The notes beneath the pieces are model-generated. The model worked only from the letters and a program-made list of their open reading frames with translations, was not told the origin of the DNA and searched no databases. From the NCBI GenBank assembly GCA_964422465.1, contig CAYRBD010000002.1, positions 27,371 to 91,370 of the forward strand: a stretch of 64,000 nucleotides of DNA, read 5' to 3'. Both the position numbers and the translations under genes were made by a program. Below, one piece after another: positions 34,409 through 43,978 of the stretch; the stretch's first letter is position 1; each line of letters begins with the position of its first letter. This DNA is from FW021-bin31 sp964422465. Its GTDB lineage: Bacteria > Bacteroidota > Bacteroidia > Chitinophagales > Chitinophagaceae.

Positions 34409-36448
34409 ATGAAAATCCTTTTATTTATTATATTTTTTAGCCTTACTATTATTCAGGGTTGGGGACAATGCACCACAAGGGGGCAGACCCCGGGTACAGC
34501 CTTCCCGGTTTGCGGAACTGCTGTTTTTCAGCAAAAAGAAGTGCCGGCGTGCACAAATGGAAGCATCTATGTGAAGGGGTGTTCGGGGAATGATCATTCA
34601 AATTATGAGGATGCTAGTCCTTTCTGGTACAAGTTCACCTGTTTTGAAAGTGGAACCCTGGGGTTTCTGATTGAACCAATGAACCAGGAGGATGATTATG
34701 ACTGGCAAATTTTTGACATTACCGGACACGACCCCAATGAGGTTTATGCGGATCACTCCCTGTACGTAAGCGCTAACTGGGCCGGAGTGCCTGGCAACAC
34801 CGGTGCCATAGCCGGGGCAAAACAAAGCTATGCCTGTGCAAGCCCCAGAACTGCATCCAAAGACCTGCCCTATAGCACCATGCCGGAGTTGAAGAAAGGG
34901 CATCAATATTTATTATTGGTCAGCCATTTCAGCGGCTCTACACAAAGTGGATATAAATTATCTTTTAAGGGAGGAAGTGCAGTTATTACAGACACAACCA
35001 GCCCCCGACTGAGACGGGCCTCCCCCACCTGCGATGGCAGAAACCTGACCATCTTACTAAATAAGGGCATGCGATGTGAATCACTTGCCCCGGATGGCAG
35101 TGATTTTAAATTGCTAAAATCTTCTGTTTCTGTCCATTCTGCTGCCAGCACAGATTGTACAGATGGTTTTGACATGGAGCAACTTGTGTTGCATTTTGAC
35201 GGGAAGTTACAACCGGGGAAGTATGCCATTGCCATAAAAAAAGGTTCAGATAAAAATACCCTGCTGGACAATTGTGGAAATGCTATCCCGGAGGGAGATA
35301 CGCTACATTTTGAGGTACAGAAGATTCATCCGACCCCCATGGACAGCATCAAAAAAGTAGGATGCACCCCCAAAAAAATTCAGGTGGTTTTTGCCGGCCC
35401 GATGCGGTGTAATTCTATTGCAGCAGACGGGTCGGATTTTAATATAAAAAATTCGGAGACCCTGCAACCCTTAACCATAACTGGCGCTAAAGCAGTAGAT
35501 TGTGATAGCAACCTGACCCGGACAGTAGAGATTGAATTGGCGCACCCCATTTACAAGAAGGGGATTTATGAACTGAGTTTGCAGGAAGGGAAAGATGGCA
35601 ACAGCATCCTCAGCGAATGTGAAGTCGCTTCCGAACCCCAATCACTTATTTTTGAGACCTCTGATACTGTTTCCGCCAAAATCGTTTCTCATTTTACCTA
35701 TGATTGCAACACCGTTAACATTCAACTAAGTAATCCGGGTCAGAATGGGATTAATGAATGGCAATGGGATTTGCCGGCAGGACGTTCGGGTAACCGGCCT
35801 CAGGTTAGTTATATCGATACGACCTTTTCTGATCAGCTGGTAAGGCTTTTTGTAAGCAACGGGGTATGCAGCGATGAAGATTCAGTAAGCCTGGCATTAA
35901 ATCAGGATTTTTATATCCATGCGGACTTCCAGAAACCGGAATTTATTTGTCCGCAAGACCAGGCTGTATTTAAAGACTCCAGCCTGGGAAGCAACATTAC
36001 CGAATGGAAATGGAACTTCGGGAACAGCCATACTTTTTATGGAGAGGATCCTGGTCCACAAAGGTATCCTGCAGTAGTCCGTTCAAAGAAATTTGCCGTT
36101 CAATTGATTGTGGTCAACAGCAGGGGGTGCAGCGATACTTCTAATCAACAGATCAAAGTTATTAATACCTGTACGGTGCATGTACCTACTGCGTTTACCC
36201 CCAATAACGATGGCCAGAACGATTACCTCTACCCCTTGAATGCGTATCTTGCAGAAGACCTGCTATTCAGAGTTTATAATCGATACGGGCAAATGGTTTT
36301 TCAAACCAGAGACTGGACAAAAAAATGGGATGGTACCTTTAAGGGTCAAAAGCAACCCGAAGGCTCTTATATCTGGATGTTGCAATTTACCAATTCGAGG
36401 ACCGGACAAAAGGTCTTTAGAAAAGGGGCCTCTTTGCTCATCCGGTAG
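34409..36448 (+). CDS. secreted protein with T9SS type B (gliding-motility-type) C-terminal domain
   Basis: 679 residues. Signal peptide (1-20, ending GWGQ), a Cys-containing N-terminal region (CTTRGQTPGTAFPVCGTAVF, SPFWYKFTCFESG), two Ig-like modules between residues about 200 and 420 that share CESLAPDGSDF and CNSIAADGSDF motifs, a PKD-like module (EWKWNFGNSHTFYGE) and a C-terminal type B domain (VPTAFTPNNDGQNDYLYP, RVYNRYGQMVFQ, GSYIWMLQF). By family it is exported by type IX secretion. No PorP/SprF gene is directly adjacent; the partner may be the one at 32139 or elsewhere. Confidence 0.88.
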   Translation: MKILLFIIFFSLTIIQGWGQCTTRGQTPGTAFPVCGTAVFQQKEVPACTNGSIYVKGCSGNDHSNYEDASPFWYKFTCFESGTLGFLIEPMNQEDDYDWQIFDITGHDPNEVYADHSLYVSANWAGVPGNTGAIAGAKQSYACASPRTASKDLPYSTMPELKKGHQYLLLVSHFSGSTQSGYKLSFKGGSAVITDTTSPRLRRASPTCDGRNLTILLNKGMRCESLAPDGSDFKLLKSSVSVHSAASTDCTDGFDMEQLVLHFDGKLQPGKYAIAIKKGSDKNTLLDNCGNAIPEGDTLHFEVQKIHPTPMDSIKKVGCTPKKIQVVFAGPMRCNSIAADGSDFNIKNSETLQPLTITGAKAVDCDSNLTRTVEIELAHPIYKKGIYELSLQEGKDGNSILSECEVASEPQSLIFETSDTVSAKIVSHFTYDCNTVNIQLSNPGQNGINEWQWDLPAGRSGNRPQVSYIDTTFSDQLVRLFVSNGVCSDEDSVSLALNQDFYIHADFQKPEFICPQDQAVFKDSSLGSNITEWKWNFGNSHTFYGEDPGPQRYPAVVRSKKFAVQLIVVNSRGCSDTSNQQIKVINTCTVHVPTAFTPNNDGQNDYLYPLNAYLAEDLLFRVYNRYGQMVFQTRDWTKKWDGTFKGQKQPEGSYIWMLQFTNSRTGQKVFRKGASLLIR

Positions 36449-36450
36449 AA

Positions 36451-37101
36451 TTATTGCATGAGTTTTCCAACTTTAAACAGCACGGCGTAAATAAGAATAC
36501 CGCCAAAAATCAACATCGTTATGGAGGCAATTCTGTTTAGCCACATCACCGTTTTCAGTGTTAATTTATGCCTGATCTTGTCTGCCAGAAATACCTTGGT
36601 AACATCCGCAGAGAGGATGAAAAAGAGAGCAGTAACAAATAGCACAATGCGATCTCTTAATTCCAACGCGCCATTGGCCGTACACACGCCCAGCCAGAGA
36701 ATAATAACCCCCGGATTCAGGGTATTCATTAAAAAACCCGACAACCAGATTTTAAAGTAATCTCCTTTCGTCGCATTTATCCGCTCTTCCTGGTCCTCCT
36801 CGGCTTTTAGTTTTACCTGTTTAAAAAACAAGCCATAAAGGCCAATAATGATCAAAACAATCCCGCCTGCAATACCAATGAGAGTTTTCAATTCATCAAG
36901 CTCATGGATAAAAGCAGACGCAAAATTCCCCAGGACTACATACATGGTATCGCTGACAGATACACCGATCACGAAACTGAGACCTGCCTTAAATCCGGAA
37001 TTGATGCTATACCTGATGATCATAAAAATGACCGGTCCAACGGAAAGTGAAATAAATAATCCCAAACCTAATCCTGCAATGAAAGATGTGAGCATGCGCA
37101 A
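36451..37101 (-). CDS. LysE/RhtB-family amino-acid exporter
   Basis: 216 residues, about six membrane segments. GLGLFISLSVGPVIFMIIRYSIN at the N-terminus matches the LysE opening (xSxGPxxxxxxxxxxxxG), followed by LSFVIGVSVSDTMYVVLG and GFLMNTLNPGVIILWLG. It follows the GH3-like gene by 7 bp on the same strand and its end is 2 bp from the end of the convergent cargo gene. Substrate unknown. Confidence 0.9.
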   Translation of the reverse strand: MRMLTSFIAGLGLGLFISLSVGPVIFMIIRYSINSGFKAGLSFVIGVSVSDTMYVVLGNFASAFIHELDELKTLIGIAGGIVLIIIGLYGLFFKQVKLKAEEDQEERINATKGDYFKIWLSGFLMNTLNPGVIILWLGVCTANGALELRDRIVLFVTALFFILSADVTKVFLADKIRHKLTLKTVMWLNRIASITMLIFGGILIYAVLFKVGKLMQ

Positions 37102-37108
37102 ATATGAG

Positions 37109-38644
37109 TTAATTTCTTTCGTATAGCCTGAGAAATTGCTCCCAATCCTCTAACATGTGATTTTTTAATACCCTCGGAAATTTGTTCATTGCCCCTTCTT
37201 TTCCCTGGAAACGCATGTACTCAATAAAGGTCTTATTGGGAAGTGTTTCAACAAAGATTTCTTTCAGGGCGGAAGTCCTTTCTACCGCATAATCATCATT
37301 GACAAGGCATAGTGTTTCATCTATAATCCGGCGTATTTCTTCGTTATCGGCATAGTCTCTTTCTATTCCAATGTACCATTTGTGTGCAAAGAGGTTTTTG
37401 TATTTAAACCCTGTGACTGTAAATTCCTTTATGTTTAAGCCGAGTTTTTGAGAAACCGTCTGAATGGCTTTGTTCATATTTTCAGTGGACAGGTGCTCTC
37501 CGCAGAGACTGAGAAAAAGCCGGGTTCTGCCGGTAACGATCATTTCATTTTCTATGGTATCGGTAAAACAGACTACATCGCCCAGCAGGTAACGCCAGGC
37601 TCCTGCAGAGGTGCTTATTACAATTGCATAGTTTATATTCTCTACCACTTCATGCACCATATAAGCCTTTGCTTCCGGCCTTATGTTGCCCTCCTCGTCA
37701 AAATTTTCTTCATTGAAAGGTACAAATTCAAAAAAGATACCTTCATTTAAGACCAGCTTCATGCCTTTGGCATCCGGTCGGCTCTGGAAGCCAAAGGACC
37801 CTTCAGAAGCCATATAGGTTTCAATGAAGGAAATGGGTTTTCCGAGTAACTGTTCAAAACTGTCCCGATAGGGTTCAAAAGATACGCCTCCATGAATGTA
37901 TCCGGTCAGGTTGGGCCAGATATCATGGATGTTATTTACATTGTGAGTCTTGATGATTTCTTCAAAAAGAATCTGCACCCAGGCCGGAACACCACATACC
38001 GTGGAGACATCCCAGGAGGGCGCTTTTTCAACAATGAGTCTGATGCGTTGTTCCCAGTCAGAACTATAAGATATATTGCTCTCGGGCTTGTAAAAATACC
38101 GAAACCATCGGGGAATGTTTTTTGCGCTGATGCCGCTCATATCTCCCTCGTAATAGCTGCCTCTGTTATATAAATTCGTGGTGCCCGACAGCATGAGGAT
38201 TCCTTTTTCAAAGGAACGGGAGGGGATGGGAAAGTTAACCATGGAATACAATTGCTTTATCCCTACCCGCCTGATATGGCGTAGCATGTCGCGGGTTACC
38301 GGGATGTGCTTGCTGGCCGATTCGGAAGTTCCCGAGCTAAGGGCAAAATATTTCACCTTTCCCGGCCAAGTAACATCATGCTGGCCTTCCTGAATCTTGT
38401 GCCACCATTTGGCATACATGCTGTTGTACGTATAAAAGGGGACAGTAGAACGGAATTGTTCCAGCCAGTCCGGTTTTTTCAAGATTTCAGCAAATTGGTA
38501 ATGTTTCCCAAATTCTGTCAACATCGCTTTGGTCAGGAGGCGTTTTAATACCTGTTCCTGATAAGCCTTGGCGGTGCCATGGGGGACTACAAATTTCTTT
38601 CGTATTCTTAATGCTCTTTTGACCAGATTACCAAAAATAGGCAT
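37109..38644 (-). CDS. GH3 family (auxin-responsive-like) acyl-acid adenylating enzyme
   Basis: 511 residues, a full-length GH3 homologue. Visible motifs: YFALSSGTSESASKHIPVT (nucleotide-binding loop), FIETYMASEGSFGFQ near residue 285 and YLLGDVVCFTDT with GRTRLFLSLCGEHLS near residue 360, then a C-terminal domain. Plant GH3 enzymes join acyl acids to amino acids; bacterial members are uncharacterised, and the true reaction is unknown. A TAnnTTTG box is 29 bp upstream. It is followed by an amino-acid exporter gene at a 7-bp distance. Confidence 0.9.
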   Translation of the reverse strand: MPIFGNLVKRALRIRKKFVVPHGTAKAYQEQVLKRLLTKAMLTEFGKHYQFAEILKKPDWLEQFRSTVPFYTYNSMYAKWWHKIQEGQHDVTWPGKVKYFALSSGTSESASKHIPVTRDMLRHIRRVGIKQLYSMVNFPIPSRSFEKGILMLSGTTNLYNRGSYYEGDMSGISAKNIPRWFRYFYKPESNISYSSDWEQRIRLIVEKAPSWDVSTVCGVPAWVQILFEEIIKTHNVNNIHDIWPNLTGYIHGGVSFEPYRDSFEQLLGKPISFIETYMASEGSFGFQSRPDAKGMKLVLNEGIFFEFVPFNEENFDEEGNIRPEAKAYMVHEVVENINYAIVISTSAGAWRYLLGDVVCFTDTIENEMIVTGRTRLFLSLCGEHLSTENMNKAIQTVSQKLGLNIKEFTVTGFKYKNLFAHKWYIGIERDYADNEEIRRIIDETLCLVNDDYAVERTSALKEIFVETLPNKTFIEYMRFQGKEGAMNKFPRVLKNHMLEDWEQFLRLYERN

Positions 38645-38673
38645 GTCTATGCTTTGTTTTAGAGTGCTTTTTG

Positions 38674-38681
38674 CAAATTTA
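38674..38681 (-). promoter_or_regulatory. -7 box for the GH3-LysE pair
   Basis: TAAATTTG on the minus strand, an exact consensus match, 29 bp before the GH3 ATG. Confidence 0.5.
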
Positions 38682-38706
38682 ACGTTTTTGGGGCTATCTG
38701 ATTCCC

Positions 38707-39252
38707 TCAGGTCTCGGCCAATTGATAGATTTGAGGAAGATTTCGTCCCAAACCATCATAATCAAGCCCATATCCAACAATAAATTTATTGGGGATAGCA
38801 AAACCAAGGTAATCAATTTTAATGGGGTGAACAAGAGCTTCCGGTTTTGAGAGCAGCGAAGTAATCAACAATTTCCGGGGATTTTGGTGATGAATCTGAG
38901 GCAAAAATTCATGCAGGGTTTTACCGGTATCTACAATATCTTCCAGAATGACAACCGTGCGATTATATAAGTCGCTATCCAGACCAATGGAGGTAATGAC
39001 CCGGCCTGAGGAGCGAGTACCTTTGTAAGAGGCGAGCTTGATGAAGGATATCTCGGCTTCGATGGTTAAGGACTTGAATAAGTCCGATGCAAACATGAAA
39101 GAACCATTCAAAATAGACAAAAATAACGGCTGATCGTCTTTTAGTTCATGATTCATTTGGCTTGCCAACTCCCGGATGCGTTCCTGAATGCGCTCTTCAG
39201 AAAGGTAAAGGTTGAACTTTTTGTCACGGAGGGTGAGATCAGCAGATTTCAT
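38707..39252 (-). CDS. hpt: hypoxanthine phosphoribosyltransferase
   Basis: Purine salvage: hypoxanthine or guanine plus PRPP to IMP or GMP. 181 residues. The PRPP-binding motif VVILEDIVDTGKTL lies near residue 98, with the flexible-loop region KLASYKGTRSSGRV before it and DYLGFAIPNKFIVGYGLDY after it, the order typical of type I HPRTs. Starts 6 bp after the upstream glucosaminidase gene, so the two are co-transcribed. Confidence 0.93.
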   Translation of the reverse strand: MKSADLTLRDKKFNLYLSEERIQERIRELASQMNHELKDDQPLFLSILNGSFMFASDLFKSLTIEAEISFIKLASYKGTRSSGRVITSIGLDSDLYNRTVVILEDIVDTGKTLHEFLPQIHHQNPRKLLITSLLSKPEALVHPIKIDYLGFAIPNKFIVGYGLDYDGLGRNLPQIYQLAET

Positions 39253-39258
39253 AAATTT

Positions 39259-40569
39259 TTATTCTTGAGGGATAAGCAAATTTTGGCCAACTTTTATGAT
39301 ATTCCCTTTCAGGTTATTTTTTTCACGTATCTGGTCGATGGTGACATTGTATTTCCTGGCAATGCCATAGAGCGTATCTCCCGGTTTTACGTTATACACG
39401 AGAGGTGCATTGGTTTTTGTTTTAACTGCTTGTGGAGGGAGCTCTTCATGTGGTTCCGGGGGTTGTTGAGCCATTTGTTTTTCCATTTCTTCATGAGAAC
39501 CGGAAAACAACTTGCTCAGCCAACCAAAAAAACCACTTTTTTCCTGTGTTTTAGACTCTGCTGAACCTGTATTATATCCTTTCAGCGCTAGTGTTTCTCC
39601 CGGCTGTATGGCCGAATTGGAGGCCAAATGATTCCTTTTTAACAGCCATTTCAGTTGAATGCCTTCCTCCTGGGCGATTTGATGTAGAGATTCGCCGTTT
39701 CGTACCTCATGAAAAGGATGGTCCCCCTTTTTTCTTTTCTTTTCTAAAAAAATAAGCATTCCCTTCGGCAATACATCTGACGACAACTCATTGAAACGCA
39801 CCAGCCGCCTGAGCGGAATATCGTGGACCTCCGCGATGGAGATCAGCTGTGTTCCCTCCGGAAGAAAAATAACTTCTCTTTTGTTGATCTTAAAAACCTT
39901 CCGGGGGAAGGCTTCTCTCTGTTCAGCGAGAGTGAGGTGATTCTGGTTTGCTGAAGCGGATTCCCGGGGGTTCTCCTGCTGGATTTTTTTATTCAGTACG
40001 GCGGCAAATTCATCCTCCGGTTGATTTTCTTTGGCCCGCGCCAAACCCTGTCTGGAAAAACGTTCCAGTTTGTAATTTTGAATCGTTTGGATGATTTGCT
40101 TTGCATACCTTCCGCTGGTGGCATATCCGGCTTCTTTTAATCCGTATGCCCAGGCTTTATAGTCCAGGGGGTCCAGATAAAACAAAAAGCGATATCTCTG
40201 GTTCCTTTTTAGGAAATTGGAATGATCCCGCCAGGAGTCTTCAATAGTTGCGTATTTCCGAAAACATTCGTTCCTGCGATCATCGGTGTATGAGACAGAT
40301 TCCCCCTGCCAGGTGCTTTTACATTTGATGCCAAATTGATTGTTTGCATGAAGAGAAAGCCAGGTGGTACCGGCGCCGGATTCAATGATCCCCTGGGCCA
40401 GAGAAATGGCTGCCGGTACCCCGGTGCGCACCATTTCATCCATCGCCAGTTCCTTGTATTTATGAATATAGTCTTCGACCCGGTTCTTTTCCTGGGCAGC
40501 CAGCGGCCGAAAAATAAAAATACTGATAAGGAGCAGCGCCCCCCATTTGTACATCCTGTTTTCGTTCAT
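39259..40569 (-). CDS. exported glucosaminidase with LysM repeats
   Basis: 436 residues. Signal peptide (1-25), then an N-acetylglucosaminidase domain at about residues 28-165 (AAISLAQGIIESGAGTTWLS with the catalytic Glu, NNQFGIKCKSTWQG, KYATIEDSWRDHSNFL). Three LysM-like segments follow: a degenerate one near residue 230 (VIFLPEGTQLISIAEVHDIP), one near 295 (HEVRNGESLHQIAQEEG) and a canonical one at the end (YNVKPGDTLYGIARKYNV). A peptidoglycan hydrolase for cell division or wall turnover. Overlaps the O-methyltransferase gene by four bases. Confidence 0.9.
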   Translation of the reverse strand: MNENRMYKWGALLLISIFIFRPLAAQEKNRVEDYIHKYKELAMDEMVRTGVPAAISLAQGIIESGAGTTWLSLHANNQFGIKCKSTWQGESVSYTDDRRNECFRKYATIEDSWRDHSNFLKRNQRYRFLFYLDPLDYKAWAYGLKEAGYATSGRYAKQIIQTIQNYKLERFSRQGLARAKENQPEDEFAAVLNKKIQQENPRESASANQNHLTLAEQREAFPRKVFKINKREVIFLPEGTQLISIAEVHDIPLRRLVRFNELSSDVLPKGMLIFLEKKRKKGDHPFHEVRNGESLHQIAQEEGIQLKWLLKRNHLASNSAIQPGETLALKGYNTGSAESKTQEKSGFFGWLSKLFSGSHEEMEKQMAQQPPEPHEELPPQAVKTKTNAPLVYNVKPGDTLYGIARKYNVTIDQIREKNNLKGNIIKVGQNLLIPQE

Positions 40570-41210
40570 CTCTTTTGCATAATATATAAACCATCTCTGA
40601 CATCCAGCATGAGCGGAACAACCCGTTCATCCGTATGCACCTTTTTATTGAATGACGCGATGGCTTTCCCGTTTTTACTTTGTTTTTCTGGAGGAAGCAA
40701 TACCTCTCCGTGATACAACACGTTATCTGCAATGATCAGGCCGTCTTTAGGTACTTTGTCAATAACCAGGTCAAAATAGCGGGAATAATTGGGCTTATCC
40801 GCATCAATAAAGACCAGATCAAAAGGTCCGGGCAGGGTCGGGATAACCTCTGCGGCATCCCCTGTGTATGGAACAATCTTTTCTTCTAATCCCGCTTCTT
40901 TGAAATAGCTTTTACAGCGTTCTGCCAGTTCATCGTTGTTATCAATGGTGAACAGTTTTCCCCCTTCCTGAAGGCCTTCTGCCAGGCAAACGGCGGAATA
41001 TCCGGTAAATGTTCCTATTTCCAAAATGGTCCGGGGATGTTTTAATCTCGACAACAGGCTTAAAAACCGCCCCTGTACGTGGCCGCTTAGCATGTTGGAA
41101 TGATAGACTTCCAGATGGGTCTCCCGGTTGATTTTTTTCAGTAATGTACTTTCTTCCGCAGTGTATTTGTCGGAATATCTACTTAATTCTTCCCGAATAT
41201 CATTAGCCAT
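40566..41210 (-). CDS. class I O-methyltransferase (caffeoyl-CoA OMT-like)
   Basis: 214 residues. Motifs typical of the small metal-dependent O-methyltransferases: ILEIGTFTGYSAVCLAEGL near residue 60, FTIDNNDEL, FDLVFIDADKPNYSRYFD near residue 135 and LIIADNVLYHGEV. The Asp/Asn metal ligands are present. Substrates of the bacterial members are mostly catechols or unknown. Its stop overlaps the start of the glucosaminidase gene (ATGA), so it leads an operon with glucosaminidase and hpt. Confidence 0.9.
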   Translation of the reverse strand: MANDIREELSRYSDKYTAEESTLLKKINRETHLEVYHSNMLSGHVQGRFLSLLSRLKHPRTILEIGTFTGYSAVCLAEGLQEGGKLFTIDNNDELAERCKSYFKEAGLEEKIVPYTGDAAEVIPTLPGPFDLVFIDADKPNYSRYFDLVIDKVPKDGLIIADNVLYHGEVLLPPEKQSKNGKAIASFNKKVHTDERVVPLMLDVRDGLYIMQKR

Positions 41211-41234
41211 GATCCTTTTATTTTTTGATTAAAA

Positions 41235-41933
41235 TCAGAAATTGGGACGCAATGGATTTTTATTATAGAAATCATTAAAGTAAGCTACCACTTCCTCAGG
41301 CGTGTCAAAAACCTTCAACATATCCAGATCCTCAGGGGCAATGTTATGTTCTGTCTGGCACATGACGTTTTTCATCCAGTCCAATAACCCGCTCCAGTAT
41401 TTTTTACCAACTAAAACCATAGGAGTTTCTTTTATTTTCCTGGTTTGCATCAGGGTAATCACTTCCGAAAATTCGTCCATGGTGCCAAAGCCGCCCGGCA
41501 TCATCACAAATCCCTGAGCATATTTCACAAACATCACTTTGCGAACAAAAAAATACCTAAAATTAAGCGATTTATCTTCATCCAGGTAGGGGTTGTAATG
41601 TTGTTCGTGTGGGAGTTGAATATTGAGGCCCACCGAATGGCCTCCCCCCAATTGCGCTCCTTTGTTGGCGGCTTCCATTGCTCCCGGGCCACCGCCTGTT
41701 ATGATACCAAAGCCTTCTTCTGCCAGTCTTTTTGCTATCTGAACCGTAAGGTCATAATAAGGATTTCCTGATTTGGTGCGGGCGGATCCAAATACAGAAA
41801 TACAGGGACCAATGCGGTTAAGGGTATCAAAGCCATCTACAAATTCTGACATAATCTTGAAGATTTGCCAGCTGGAATGAGATTTCCTCTCTGTCCAGTC
41901 GCGGCCTTTTATATTTTCAGTTAAATCACTCAT
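41235..41933 (-). CDS. LOG family protein (TIGR00730-type Rossmann fold)
   Basis: 232 residues. ISVFGSARTKSGNPYYD near residue 45, GFGIITGGGPGAMEAANKGA and MPGGFGTMDEFSE near residue 145 (the PGGxGTxxE motif). Family members include cytokinin phosphoribohydrolases and nucleotide 5'-monophosphate nucleosidases; the motif supports nucleotide base release. Follows the sodium symporter gene by 18 bp. Confidence 0.9.
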   Translation of the reverse strand: MSDLTENIKGRDWTERKSHSSWQIFKIMSEFVDGFDTLNRIGPCISVFGSARTKSGNPYYDLTVQIAKRLAEEGFGIITGGGPGAMEAANKGAQLGGGHSVGLNIQLPHEQHYNPYLDEDKSLNFRYFFVRKVMFVKYAQGFVMMPGGFGTMDEFSEVITLMQTRKIKETPMVLVGKKYWSGLLDWMKNVMCQTEHNIAPEDLDMLKVFDTPEEVVAYFNDFYNKNPLRPNF

Positions 41934-41951
41934 TTTTATAGGTTATGCTAT

Positions 41952-43433
41952 TTAAACAGATAGAACCGGTTCTTTTTTCCGGGTAATAATCCACATGCCC
42001 AGGAAGGTAATCAGCCCGTTAATGATCAACATCTCGAAACTAAATTGATAACCCCCGAACAACACGTCTGTATTAGCTTCCAGTGCCCAGCAAATCAATG
42101 GGGAAAGAATACAAATCAGTGGTACCCATTTATCATACACCTGGCGCTTGTTAAGTATCCCAAACATGAACATTCCCAGCAACGGGCCATAGGTGTAAGA
42201 AGCCACTGTAAATATTGCTTTTACCACGGCTTCGCTCACCAGGTATTTGAATCCGATGACTACCGCTAAGAAGAGAAAAGAAAAAACAACATGAACCATT
42301 TTGCGGGTACGCTCAAGTTGTTTTGAGGAACCTTCTTTTGCTTGTTTCTTATCCATTCCGAGAAAATCAACACAAAAAGAGGTGGTAAGTGCCGTGAGTG
42401 CCGAATCCGTAGTGGCAAAGGTAGCTGCAGTAAGTCCCAAAATAAATACAACGGCGGCCACATCTCCCAGATGATGAAACGCTATTTCGGGGAAAATATA
42501 ATCTGTACGGGTCGGGACGGGAATATTTTTAGACTGTGCATAGATGTACAAAAGCGCCCCCACGCTTAAAAAGAAGATATTAACCACCACAAAAACAGAG
42601 GTAAAGGAAAACATGTTCTTTTTGGCTTCAAAAAGGTTGCGGCAACTCAGGTTTTTCTGCATCAGATCCTGATCCAGGCCGGTCATAGCGACAGAGATAC
42701 CGATTCCGCCCAAAAAGTATTTTACAAAATGGCGTTTATCCCCCATGAAGTTGTCCCAGAAAAAGATTTTGGAATAAGCGCTGTCTTTTACAGTGGTAAA
42801 AAGCCCGGTCAGGCTCAGGTTCATGCTGTCCGCGATAAAAAAGATGGAGAGCAATACGGCGGCCACCAGAAAGAGCGTCTGAATGGTGTCTGTGATAATA
42901 ATAGTTTTTAGTCCCCCTCTAAAGGTGTAGGTCCAGATGAGCAATAGAGAAACGGCAACCGTTACCCAGAAGGGGATTCCCCATGTGTCAAAAATAAAAT
43001 GTTGTAATACAATAGCGACCAGAAATAGCCGGAAAGCAGAGCCAATCAGGCGGGATATCAAAAAGAAAAAAGCGCCGGTTTTATAAGACCAAAAGCCAAA
43101 CCGCCGTTCCAGGTAGGTATAGATGGAAGTCAGTTGTAGTTTATAATAGAGAGGCATCAATACCAGCGCAATAATCACGTAGCCTACCGCATTGCCCAGC
43201 ACGAACTGAAAATAACTGAAGGCGTCTGTACTGACCATCCCGGGAACCGAAATGAAAGTTACGCCCGATATAGAGGTGCCGATCATTCCGAACGCGACAA
43301 GATACCATTTGGAGTTTCGGTTGGCAATAAAGAAAGTTTCGTTATCCGTAGATTTCCGGGAGGTAAAGTAGGCTATAAACAGCAGCAGAATAAAATAACC
43401 AACAATAAAAGAAAATAAAACGGCTGGCGTCAT
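41952..43433 (-). CDS. sodium:solute symporter (SSS family)
   Basis: 493 residues with about 13 membrane segments. Opening FIVGYFILLLFIAYFTSRKS and SKWYLVAFGMIGTSISGVTFISVPG match SSS transporters, and the sodium-site segment GLTAATFATTDSALTALTTSF near residue 340 is present. Substrate is not readable. The promoter upstream has a -33 TTG and a near-consensus -7 box. Confidence 0.9.
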   Translation of the reverse strand: MTPAVLFSFIVGYFILLLFIAYFTSRKSTDNETFFIANRNSKWYLVAFGMIGTSISGVTFISVPGMVSTDAFSYFQFVLGNAVGYVIIALVLMPLYYKLQLTSIYTYLERRFGFWSYKTGAFFFLISRLIGSAFRLFLVAIVLQHFIFDTWGIPFWVTVAVSLLLIWTYTFRGGLKTIIITDTIQTLFLVAAVLLSIFFIADSMNLSLTGLFTTVKDSAYSKIFFWDNFMGDKRHFVKYFLGGIGISVAMTGLDQDLMQKNLSCRNLFEAKKNMFSFTSVFVVVNIFFLSVGALLYIYAQSKNIPVPTRTDYIFPEIAFHHLGDVAAVVFILGLTAATFATTDSALTALTTSFCVDFLGMDKKQAKEGSSKQLERTRKMVHVVFSFLFLAVVIGFKYLVSEAVVKAIFTVASYTYGPLLGMFMFGILNKRQVYDKWVPLICILSPLICWALEANTDVLFGGYQFSFEMLIINGLITFLGMWIITRKKEPVLSV

Positions 43434-43466
43434 GAAAGTTTACTGTTTTGGGAATTAAAACAGGGC

Positions 43467-43498
43467 TAAAGATAGGAAAAAGATGGAAAATTGTTCAA
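43467..43498 (-). promoter_or_regulatory. promoter of the symporter gene
   Basis: On the minus strand: -33 TTG (43496-43498), a 21-bp spacer and -7 TATCTTTA (43467-43474, one mismatch), 34 bp before the ATG. Confidence 0.5.
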
Positions 43499-43505
43499 CC
43501 CCCGC

Positions 43506-43967
43506 TTACCCTCCCAACAATTCCTTTGCCAGGGTAGAGATCATTTTCCCATCAGCCTTTCCGGATAGTTGCTTCATGGCTATTCCCATCACCTTTCCCA
43601 TGTCTTTGGGGGAGGAAGCGCCGGATTCGGCAATAATCTTTTGAAGATGTGTTTTTATTGTTGCCTTATCCATCTGCGCGGGCAGAAATTTCTCGATGGT
43701 TTCAATTTCTTCCGTTTCTTTTTGGGCCAGGTCTGAACGGTTTTGCTGTTGGTAGATTTCCAGGGAATCTTTTCGTTGCTTGACCAGTTTCTGAAGCAGC
43801 CTGGTTTCTTCGGCTTCGGTTAGTTCTGTTTTTGCTCCTTCTGCTGTTTTAGCAAGAAGGATAGCCGATTTTATGGCACGAAGTCCTCTTAATTCAGCCT
43901 GTTTTTTGGACTTCATAGCTGTTTTTATACCTTCATTTACCTGTTGTTCTAATGTCATCTTTGTCAT
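43506..43967 (-). CDS. GatB/YqeY domain protein
   Basis: 153 residues, the standalone YqeY-like family. LEQQVNEGIKTAMKSKKQAELRGLRAIKSAI is the helical opening, and SPKDMGKVMGIAMKQLSGKADGKMI is the C-terminal GatB-like tail seen in amidotransferase subunits that bind tRNA. The free-standing protein's function is unknown, perhaps tRNA-related. It lies 11 bp after gldC and shares its operon. Confidence 0.88.
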   Translation of the reverse strand: MTKMTLEQQVNEGIKTAMKSKKQAELRGLRAIKSAILLAKTAEGAKTELTEAEETRLLQKLVKQRKDSLEIYQQQNRSDLAQKETEEIETIEKFLPAQMDKATIKTHLQKIIAESGASSPKDMGKVMGIAMKQLSGKADGKMISTLAKELLGG

Positions 43968-43978
43968 TATTAAGTTTT

